This document shows, piece by piece, positions 7,484 to 16,600 of a DNA stretch of 64,000 bases. The notes below the pieces were generated by a model. The model was not told the origin of the DNA. It saw nothing but the letters and a program-made list of their open reading frames with translations, and searched no databases. The position numbers were made by a program, and so were the translations under genes. Positions within the stretch are counted from its first letter, which is position 1. The number at the start of each line of letters is the position of its first letter. The DNA is taken from the NCBI GenBank assembly GCA_009778325.1, contig WRJZ01000052.1, forward strand, positions 1-64,000, written 5' to 3'. Source of the DNA: Candidatus Endomicrobium neocapritermitis (GTDB taxonomy: Bacteria; Elusimicrobiota; Endomicrobiia; Endomicrobiales; Endomicrobiaceae).

Positions 7484-8917
7484 ATGAAAAACGCATTTTT
7501 ATTTTTTATTTCTTTTGCGTTTTGTACGGCAGGATTATTTTCCGGATGCGCAAAAGAGATTTCTTCCGAACCGCGCGATGCCGCAAAAGAAAGAGCTAAT
7601 ACGGTGCGGATTGCAAAAGACGCCTATGTTTACGGTTTTCCTCTGGTCCTGGCGGAAATTTCAAAAAGGCAGATGACAAATCCTCTTGCCGGCACGGACA
7701 ATGTTCCGGTAAACCAGCTCAGGCATAACCGTTTATTTGCGGATGATAAACTTAAACATTTCGTTAAGCCGAGCGCGGATGTGCTTTATTCTTTAGCATG
7801 GCTTGATTTGGCGAAAGAGCCTATGCTGCTCGAAATTCCTGATACCGGCGAAAGATACGCTTTTTTTACCGCGGTAAACTCATGGGGTAATATTTTTGCG
7901 TCTGACGGAAAACGCACTGCGGGAACGCAGCGCCAAAAAATTGCTTTTACAGGGCCGGGATGGGCAGGCAGTCTTCCGGATGATTTTGATGAACGCAGGT
8001 CCGCGACAAACATGGTATGGCTGGTCGGAAGAGTACAGGTAAACGGGAAGCAGGACGCGGAAACGGCCGTAAGAAAAATACAGGATGAAATAAAACTTTA
8101 TCCATTAAGCGCTTACGGTAAAAAATATAATGCTCCCAAAGGCAGAGCAGATGAAACAATAACCGTCAAACCTCATCTTGAACAGGTAATAACGATGAAT
8201 ATAAACGATTTTTTTAATATTATGAACCAGCTTATGATAAATAATCCGCCGTATCATGCCGACGCGGATATTATGGATAAGATGCTCGATATGGGAGTTG
8301 CTCCCGGAATGCGGTTTGATATTACTACATTTGATTTTGATACACAGGAAGCATTTAAAGAAATACCGAAATGGTTTAACGGATATATGGAAAGTTTAAA
8401 GAACGACGGTATTGATAACGGATGGGTTCGCCAATCAGGTTTGGGAAATTATAAAACCGACTATCTTGCAAGAGCAAAAGCCGCTTACTTCGGCACGAGC
8501 GCGAATCTTGGCTACGATGTGATTTATATGTCTTCGCATATTGACTCAGACGGCAAAAAATACGACGGCTCTAAGAAATATATTCTGCATTTTGATAAAG
8601 ATAATATCCCCGCCGTCAATGCTTTTTGGAGCGTCAGCGTATACGACGTCAGCGGTTTTTTTGTAAAAAATACTTTGAACCGCTTTTCTCTCGGAAGCAG
8701 AGATAAGCTGAAATTCAATAAAGACGATTCGTTAGATATTTATATCCAGAAAGACAATCCCGGAAAAGACAGGCAGAGCAACTGGCTTGCGTCTCCGGAC
8801 GGCGGGTTTTATATAATTCTAAGCTCTTACTGGCCGAAAGAAATAATGCTTGAAGGCAAATGGAAAACGCCGAATGGAAAGGCAGAGGATAGAGAACAGA
8901 GAATAGATAATAGATAA
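7484..8917 (+). CDS. DUF1254/DUF1214 lipoprotein
   Basis: 477-aa protein with a lipoprotein signal (LFSGC lipobox, Cys near residue 21). The first half is a DUF1254 domain (KDAYVYGFPLVL, SADVLYSLAWLDL, RYAFFTAVNSWGN). The second half is a DUF1214 domain (FWSVSVYD, FSLGSRDKL, DGGFYIILSSYWPK). This two-domain family is widespread, and its biochemical role is not established. The last ~12 residues (AEDREQRIDNR) are encoded by the left arm of the adjoining repeat element and replace or extend the native end. Confidence 0.9.
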   Translation: MKNAFLFFISFAFCTAGLFSGCAKEISSEPRDAAKERANTVRIAKDAYVYGFPLVLAEISKRQMTNPLAGTDNVPVNQLRHNRLFADDKLKHFVKPSADVLYSLAWLDLAKEPMLLEIPDTGERYAFFTAVNSWGNIFASDGKRTAGTQRQKIAFTGPGWAGSLPDDFDERRSATNMVWLVGRVQVNGKQDAETAVRKIQDEIKLYPLSAYGKKYNAPKGRADETITVKPHLEQVITMNINDFFNIMNQLMINNPPYHADADIMDKMLDMGVAPGMRFDITTFDFDTQEAFKEIPKWFNGYMESLKNDGIDNGWVRQSGLGNYKTDYLARAKAAYFGTSANLGYDVIYMSSHIDSDGKKYDGSKKYILHFDKDNIPAVNAFWSVSVYDVSGFFVKNTLNRFSLGSRDKLKFNKDDSLDIYIQKDNPGKDRQSNWLASPDGGFYIILSSYWPKEIMLEGKWKTPNGKAEDREQRIDNR

Positions 8918-8974
8918 GGCAACAACTGATTTTTTATCTATTCTCTATTATCTCTTCTCTGTCTTTATTGTTTT
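8877..8974. repeat. Heptad inverted-repeat element, word agagaat; left arm coding
   Basis: Left arm gatagagaacagagaatagataatag (8888-8916) and right arm tatctattctctattatctc (8935-8962) are inverted copies. The left arm contains the last codons and the stop of the DUF1254 gene. The right arm forms the leader of comF. Confidence 0.88.
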
Positions 8975-8977
8975 GTT

Positions 8978-9694
8978 ATGAAAAATCTTCTTTTAAAATT
9001 ATCAGCTTTTATTTATCCCGTCACCTGTTCATGCTGCGGGAAGGATATTTCCGCTGTATCAAAGCGGAGAGTATGCGCGTCATGCAAAAACGATTTAAAA
9101 CTTATTGAAGGACTTATCTGCCAAAAATGCGGGCTTCCTTTGTATGACGGAGGCGAGCATTGTTATACGTGCCGCAAACATCCGAAAGAGTTTTATTTTG
9201 ACAAAATGAGATCGGCTTATGCGTACAAAGGTTACATAAGAAAACTTATATTAAAATTTAAATATTCGGACAGAATGTTTCTGGCAGGCGAGCTTGCCGA
9301 AGGTATGATTTCGGTAATGCGCAATAATGTTTTCTTTAATGAAGCCGATATAATTGTTCCCGTGCCTTTGAGCATTGTCAGAAGTATAAAAAGGGGATAT
9401 AACCAGGCTGAACTGCTTGCTAACGAGATAAGCGAAAAAATTTCCAAGCCTGTGGTTAAAAATGCGCTTGTAAGAAAGAAGATAACAAAACCTCAGTTCA
9501 AACTTTCCAAACAGGAAAGATTTGATAATATCAAAGATTCTTTCGCGGTAAAAAATAAAGATTTGATAAAAAACAAAAACATTTTACTTGTTGACGATAT
9601 AGCGACTACTTCGGCAACGGCTTCGGCATGCACAAAAGCTTTGAAAGCCGCCGGAAGCGGCAAAGTATATGTAATAACATTAGCAAGAGATTAG
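8978..9694 (+). CDS. comF: ComF family phosphoribosyltransferase-like protein
   Basis: 238-aa ComF family protein. The N-terminus has a double zinc ribbon (CSCCGKD, CASCKND, CQKCGLP, CYTC). A type I phosphoribosyltransferase domain follows, with the conserved VPVPLS, RGYNQAELLA and PRPP loop LLVDDIATTSAT. ComF proteins are linked to DNA uptake in transformable bacteria, though many carriers are not known to be competent. No ribosome site is obvious because the leader is the right arm of a repeat. The TAG stop lies in the first bases of the inverted-repeat element at 9691. Confidence 0.92.
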   Translation: MKNLLLKLSAFIYPVTCSCCGKDISAVSKRRVCASCKNDLKLIEGLICQKCGLPLYDGGEHCYTCRKHPKEFYFDKMRSAYAYKGYIRKLILKFKYSDRMFLAGELAEGMISVMRNNVFFNEADIIVPVPLSIVRSIKRGYNQAELLANEISEKISKPVVKNALVRKKITKPQFKLSKQERFDNIKDSFAVKNKDLIKNKNILLVDDIATTSATASACTKALKAAGSGKVYVITLARD

Positions 9695-9965
9695 AGTGTG
9701 TTCACACATATTACGCACATGCGCTGCTAGGATTTTTGAGGAAATTTTCATTTTTTTGCGACAAAGATACACAGACGTATCTGCGAAGCAAAAAAAAGGA
9801 AAATTTACCAAAAAGCTGCCGCAGCCATTCGGGTTTGGCCAAAACAAGCCCAACTGCGTTGTTGCGGCTCCTATCAATAGTCTCGCTATTGCTTCGTCGC
9901 CGCGCCTAGCATTTGAGCTTGTTTTGACCAAACGCATGCGCGTAATATGTGTGAACACACTCTAA
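9691..9965. mobile_element. MITE-like 275-bp element with perfect 26-bp terminal inverted repeats
   Basis: The terminal repeats at 9691-9716 and 9940-9965 (ttagagtgtgttcacacata...) are perfect inverted copies. Nested hairpins lie inside: 9742-9759 with 9788-9806, enclosing GATAC/GTATC at 9766-9781; GCTGC/GCAGC at 9815-9825; GTTTGGCCAAAACAAGC at 9833-9849 with 9917-9933; GCGGC/GCCGC at 9864/9899; CAATAG/CTATTG at 9875/9886. No credible ORF is present. It supplies the stop codon of comF. It could be a non-autonomous transposon relic or a structured RNA. No target duplication can be read with confidence. Together with the following 122 bases it fills the 393-bp gap before the next gene. Confidence 0.85.
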
Positions 9966-10023
9966 GCCTCCCAACTTCCTGTCGACCCCTTGACCGAAAT
10001 GCGTAATATTGTAGACAATTTTA

Positions 10024-10063
10024 CAAATATTTCACTGTGGAGAGAAATATTTGTTGGTATAAT
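10024..10063 (+). promoter_or_regulatory. Extended -10 promoter with perfect palindromic operator
   Basis: CAAATATTTC (10024-10033) and GAAATATTTG (10044-10053) are perfect 10-bp inverted repeats with a 10-bp spacer. They end two bases before an extended -10 sequence TGGTATAAT (10055-10063). No good -35 hexamer exists at the right distance; the palindrome occupies that place. This suggests a regulated promoter for the small membrane protein and giant protein genes. The regulator is unknown. Confidence 0.65.
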
Positions 10064-10087
10064 GTAGTATAGCTTAAACGGATATTT

Positions 10088-10600
10088 ATGAATAAAACAA
10101 AAATCAGGATTATTTCCCATGTTATTTTATTAGGCATACTGTTAAATGCTTCTCTTTGCCATATAACTTTAAACTGTAAAACAAATTTCTTTATAGCGTT
10201 TTCTTCCGTGGCGGGAGCGCTGACATACTGTTATAACCCCATTCAATTTGCCGAAGGTTTAGAAGATAAAATATCGGATTGTTTTTATAAAAAGCCGGAT
10301 AAACAAGATAAAAAGAAAAATGGAAGCAATAATCCCGTTGGTAATAAAAAGAACGATTTTATGATTTCCGTTTTTTCTCATCCGCAAATCAAAAATTTTA
10401 AACAGCTTAATAAATTTTATATTGATAAATCAGCCGTAAATATAAACAGTTTCTTAATATACAGCTTATACGGCAAATTTTTAGAAGGGAATTCTTCCGT
10501 ATTTGCTTTTAGTTTTATGCTGCTGGCGTGGTTTGCTGTAATTTTCAGAAAGGAACGTAACTTTTTTAAAAATATAAGATTTGTAATAAAAAACATATAA
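10088..10600 (+). CDS. Small membrane protein upstream of the giant protein
   Basis: 170-aa protein not recognised as any family. It has an N-terminal hydrophobic segment (residues 8-26), a possible second near 33-50 (FIAFSSVAGALTY), a Lys/Asp/Asn-rich loop (residues 70-95) and a C-terminal hydrophobic segment (about 137-155, SVFAFSFMLLAWFAVIF) followed by a basic tail. It starts 25 bases downstream of an extended -10 element. It lies 42 bases before the giant gene on the same strand, so the two are probably one operon and it may be a membrane partner. That link is inference. Confidence 0.65.
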   Translation: MNKTKIRIISHVILLGILLNASLCHITLNCKTNFFIAFSSVAGALTYCYNPIQFAEGLEDKISDCFYKKPDKQDKKKNGSNNPVGNKKNDFMISVFSHPQIKNFKQLNKFYIDKSAVNINSFLIYSLYGKFLEGNSSVFAFSFMLLAWFAVIFRKERNFFKNIRFVIKNI

Positions 10601-10628
10601 TTCGGCAATTTAGGGTTATATGTTTTTT
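10588..10628 (+). terminator. AT-rich hairpin between small protein and giant gene (attenuator-like)
   Basis: AAAAAACATATAA (10588-10600) pairs perfectly with TTATATGTTTTTT (10616-10628) around a 15-base loop, and the 3' arm ends in a T run. The giant gene's ribosome site (ggagg at 10633) follows at once. The hairpin could attenuate transcription into the giant gene or shape translation. The stem is weak because it is AT-rich. Confidence 0.5.
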
Positions 10629-10642
10629 TATTGGAGGAATTT

Positions 10643-13600
10643 GTGAAAAAACCATTAATTAAAAAAATCTTGGCGAGTTTTATAGCCGTAATTTTTACGG
10701 TTACGACTTTGTCACAGAGTGTATCTGCGACCGGCATAATTGGAGTACCCCCCCTACCTGCTAGTTTCGCGGCGGAAAATACGCTGCGGCTGCAGAGCGT
10801 TTTACCTTTAACGCTCGGCAAAATAACAAACCTTCATGTAAAACAGTCTCCGCAAGTAATAATAAATATTCAAGACCTGCACAGCCATGCCCAAACTCAA
10901 AGAAATATCAATCAGATAATAAACCTGATTGTTTCAAACTATAAAGTGTCGGCAATATACGCCGAAGGCGGCGTCGGCGATATCAGCGTTGATTGGATAA
11001 AACAAATACAAGATGAGGAACTCCGCTCCCGCGTTATAGAACAGCTTTTGGAAGACGGCATACTTACGGCTGCCGAATATTACGCCATGACTAGTAGAGG
11101 CAATTACGAATTACGAATGACGAATTACGAATCAACGGCAAAGATGAAAGGCAATTACGAATCAACTGCAACAGCTGCCTATATTCCGTTAAAAGGAATA
11201 GAAGACCGCGAGATTCATCAAATAAATTTAAAAAGGCTGGCGGCAATACAAGATAACAAAAAAAGGTACGAAAGCAGTATTGCGAAAATAGAAAAAGAAA
11301 TAAAAGTTCTCAATAAACTTTATACCAACAGGCGCAATGTTAAATTCAACAAAATATTGTCTGATTATGAAAACAAGGAAATTGCAGACGCGAAATTTTA
11401 CAGAGTGATCGCGAAATACGTAGAGGCAATAAACAAAAACCCGGAAAGGTATAACAATTTTACAAAAATATCGCTGGAAAATTACCCGAATGTCAACGCT
11501 TATACCGAAATACTTTACAACAGCCGTGAAATAGACAATAAAGCCGCGTCAATGGAATTGCAAAGAGTTGTAAACGATTTAAAGTCGTCGCTTTCATACG
11601 TAGATTATAAATATATTCTTGATGAAACAATCAATTTTCAGGATACCGACAAAACGATAGAAATTTTGTCCCTGGTTATCGGGCAAGACCCATCGGCGCT
11701 GCGTAAGCTTCCAAACCTTGAGAGGCTGATAAAGTTAAACAAGCTTGCCAAAGAGTTAAACCCGATAGATTTGATTACGGAGCAGAGAAACCTTACCGAA
11801 AGAATAAAATTCGCGCTTGCGTATGACGACACCGAAGCGGAAATAAGTTTTATAACTGACTTTTTCAAATATTTCAAAGATTATATGTCGGCAAATTTAA
11901 CGCAGGATGACTGGATATATGTAAAAGACAATCTGCCGCAGTTTATAGAAATATTTAACAAATACGCAGCCGGAAACTATTTGGCGGAAATATCAGATGA
12001 TTTTGCGGAAATAACCGCATACTACGACTTAAACACCAAAAGAAACGAAATATTTTTGCAACAGTTGGGAGTTTCTTCTTCGTCGTCATTATCTGTATCT
12101 GTCATCTCCGAAGACAGTAATAGGGGATCCGCGTTAAAAAACCAAAATGGATTCCCGATAGAGGCGCTTGGGAATGACACTACAATGACAGCTCTCGAAT
12201 TATTGAAACAAGCTCAAGATGTCAAAATACTGATTACCGGCGGCTACCACAGCGAGGGATTAAAAAATCTCTTATCCGATAAAAACATATCGTTAATCCA
12301 AATAACGCCGAACGTCACCGCAGACATAACGGAAGCACAAAAAGCATATGAAAACATAATAAAAGAGCAGTCAAAACTCCCCAAAAATGCGTTATCTTAT
12401 ATTTTATTGTCAAGCTCAATTCCGCCATATCAAAAAGCTGTAATAATAAAAACATTAGTTGCAATAAATTTAGACGAAGCGGCTATAGCTAAAGCCATAG
12501 AAGCTGACAAAGCTTCAATTAGCGAAGACAAAACTAAAATTGTTATTGACGGGCAAGAATTTGAAATTACAGCCGCGCAAATTAATGTTATTGACGCAGA
12601 CAAAAAAGGCAAACTACAAGAAATAGTTGATGCTTTTGCGGGAACATTTTCAAAACAGACTTTTTTTGATTTTGTAAGTTTATTTGGCAAAGACGAACCG
12701 GGTCCTATTACCGAAATAGAAAGAGAGGCTTTGCAAAATAAAGAAAAGTTAGCTGGCATTTCAAATTGGCAAAGATATCCTAGATTTTTACAAATGTTTT
12801 TATTGGAAATAGAAACAGGTCTAAAAGTAAAAGCTCGTGGAAAAATAAAATCTGTTTTCGATGTTTCATCGGAAGAAGTTAAAGCTTTAATAAGAGGACA
12901 TGAGAAAGACATAAAAACTTATATCAAGGCTCCGACATTCGGATTACAAATTCCAAAGTTTTCAGCAATGGAGGATGCGCAAAAGTGGATGTCGGATATT
13001 GACAAAAAGTTTAACGGCAGACTGATAAGCGCTATCGGTTCCGTTGACGGAATGAAATGGTTTTCCGTTTTACGTTCAAACAAGGAATTAGCTGACGAAT
13101 ATGCGTTGATATCCGAGGCAAATGCGGCATTGGAGCAAGCTATAAAAGATAATGATGAATCAGCTGCAAAAAGCGCGCGCGAAACATTAAAAGGTTTTGA
13201 AAATTTCAGATTCAAAGTTTTATCCGCGGAAATTATGGCAAAATCCGGAGGTTATATAGCTGTACAGACTGCGGACAAAGTTGATAAAGACGGCAAAAAA
13301 ATTGAGGTTTTAGACTGTTATATTATAGGCTTGGACGGGTTGGAGAAATATAAAGTTAACGATAAAGTTCCGCACATATCAAGAGACGAGGTAAATAAAA
13401 GAAATACCGATGCCCAAGGCAAATCTTTGGAGAGCAGGCTGGCAGGTTTGTTCGGCACGGGAACAACTTTGCCACAAATAGAAGGTTTAACCGGACTTCA
13501 CAAACAAGTTTCGGAAAAAATGATTAGAGCCGACATTTTGGGGCTAAACATACATACCATAAATAGCAATGGTCTTAGCCAAGAAGCTAAAAACAGCGCA

Positions 13601-16600
13601 TTTTTGGCTTTGACTTATGATAAAACCGGCGAACTGAAAAGCTATCACGTCGTGAATTCTCAAGGAACTTCCATAATGCCAATAATGTATGAATTTGCTG
13701 GGGAAGCGACCACAGATGTTTTAGCCGTTGCAAACAATCGTTGGGATGAAAACGGAGAGCAGGTTCCGGTAAGTTTTATGTCATCCGGTTTAACTTCAAA
13801 TATTTTGTGGAGATTAATAAAAGAATATAAGCCGCAAGCTTTTAACTATAAGAAAAAATCTTTATTCGGATATAAGATTTCAGCAGCGATAACAACTTTG
13901 CAAGAGGCGAAAGAGTTTGCCTCAACTCTTCCCGGAGGATTTTTAGAAAAGATAGGTTCAGTAGACAATGCGGTATATTTTGATATTTTGTCGGCTTATA
14001 TGGAATTAAACGAAGACGCAATAAACGCTATAAAATCATTCGCTTCGGAATATAAAGTAAAAATAAACGGTAAAGAAAAGGATGTGATAGAAGCAATAAA
14101 AGCCGCAAGATCCGATAAGGGTGCGATTGAGTCAAAAGTTAAAGAAAAAAAGCCGAAAGAGGCGAATTTCAAAAATAAAGAAGAATACGCTAAAGCCATG
14201 TCTAAATTTGATAAATGGAAATCGGGCGAGTATGATAAGTTTGCAAAAAAATATGGGGAACTGATTAATTTCGGCATACTGTATCAATTTAAACAAGATG
14301 CGGGTTCGGTGATAGCTCTGCAGACTTCTTCAGACGGAATCCTTGATGTTTACATAATAGGCAAAGGAACCTACAACAAAAAATACGACAAAAACATCGA
14401 TTGGAATGTAATAAATAAAAAAACTAAAATAGCGGGCAAAACGTTACAGGACAGACTGCTTGGAATGGGAATAGATATAGCGTCTTTGGGAACAGATGTG
14501 ATAGAAGGAATTGATAAACAGCAGCCCGAAACTATGATTCGCGCTCAAGACATAGGCCTTAATATTACAGTGGAAAGTTCGGCAGGCGCGCAGGAAACTC
14601 TTTCAGGCGCGTTTATTGCAATAAGCGAAGACGGTTCATGGCACATAGTTAATGCTGAAGCCTCGGAACTTGTTCCCATTCAATATGAACTTGCCGAACA
14701 GATAAAACCGACCGCAAGAGAAGCGTTGTTAGGATATGACGCTAAAACAATTTATAAAATTATCGGAGAACTTAACGGCTCTTTGTTAAGCGATTATAAT
14801 ATTGCCGGCAAGATTGCAGATGTTGCCAAAGGAATTGTTACCGTAAGAGTGGGAGCAGACGGCACTATTTCAATGATATATCAATATAATGGGGCTTTAG
14901 AGAAGTTGCTGATCCCGCTCATTGGGAACGAAGTATATTATGAGAAAAATGGAACAAGCGCAATGATTTCATTCGATAATGTTAATGTGCCAAAATATTT
15001 TAAAAATCTGTTGGATTTTGTTATGAAATCAGGCTTGTATAGTTTATGGAAAAAATCTAAAGGCGAATTGAAACTTTCCGATAAAGATGAAAAATATTTT
15101 AGAGATATTGAAAGAAAAGCAGAAGAAACTTACAGAGCAAAACAGGCAAAGATTGAAGAATTAGAAGGCTATGTGCTAAGGTTAAAACAGTATAGCAATA
15201 GCAGCTTTAACGACAATCAACGGAAACAATATGATGAAGCCGCTATAGCTTGGAGTAATGCAAAAAAAGTACTCTCAGAATATTATAAAGATAAGTCCAA
15301 CCCTGCGTTTCAAGAACTTATAGAGGTAGCTAACTTTTCAGAAAATGATATTTCAAGCGTCAAAAAATTAGAAAAACATATTAAGCGGCTGAAGGCTGTA
15401 CAGCAAGGCGCGGCGCTGGTTTCGGATTCTACGATAGAGTATTACACAAAAACTTTGGAAGGACTGCTGGAACTGTGGCAAGTCAAACAAGATAAAGCCA
15501 ACAAGGAGATAATCGGGGAGATAATAAAAAAGACAATGGAAGAAGTTGGATTCCAAGATCTTTCGGAAGAGAAAAAAGAAGAAGCAATAAATTATAGGAT
15601 CATCTCGCAGCTTCTTGCTCCTGAAAAGGAAGCGGGTATAATAGCTCAAATAGTTGAAGCGGTGCTTGTCGGTAAGATAACATTAGAACAAATTTTGTCG
15701 GGCACATTTCCGGCAGATTCGATTGTCGGTAAATTTTTATCCGGAGACCATTCAAAGTATCCTGATGCAAAAGAATTATATCATCAAGGATTATACGACA
15801 TAGTTAGTAAGACAATCGATGCTTTAAGTTATAGCATGCCGTTTACATTGCCATGGTTTGTGATACCTTTTTGTCAACCTGTGGCTGTACAAATTGCCGC
15901 GTTGTGGTTTAAGATTCCTTTTTTTCGACAAAAAGCTTTAGAAACAGCTGCGCGTGAAAGCATTGCTCCGCATATGCAGTGGAATGAAGAGCATCCCGAT
16001 CCGCTTACAACCGACGGAGGCAAAAATAGCGGTAATATAAAGGGGTTTGAGTGGTATATACTTAGTCATAAATTAGATGATTTATTATATGGCGGGGATA
16101 TTTTTCAAGAAGACATAAATATTTTTAAAGGGATCGTATGGCTGGTTTCCGGTAAAGATTATGATGCAGCAGAAAGCGTATACACATCTGATTTATCAAA
16201 GCAGGTAAAGAGTTTTATTAATGAAGATGTAACGTGGGATAAATTTGCTGAAAGATTAAAAACAAAAGCTAACAATCGGAAAGAGGCAGATTATTCTCAG
16301 GCCATTAAATGGCTGCTTTCAGCCGTGTCGCAGGCTTCAGAGACACCTAATAAAAAATATGAAGAAGATTATGAGAGCAGTCAGGTCAAAATCCCCGAAC
16401 ACCTGAAACCTTTTATGGAAAAATTGGAATTACTTCTTAAGCCTAAATCGGAACGCGAATATGATTATTATAAAGATTCGTTAAGATTGATTGCAGCAAT
16501 TTTGTTTAAAAATGCCGATTATGTTATAGGTAAAGGAGGAAAAAGATATCCTTTGCTTCTGAATAGAAACGAATTTATGAAAGCGCTGTCAGGGTTAAAT

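Noticed and set aside
9628-9965. Three overlapping frames of about 90 codons across the inverted-repeat element
   Set aside because: They arise from the palindromic structure, overlap comF and each other, and have no protein-like pattern or ribosome site.
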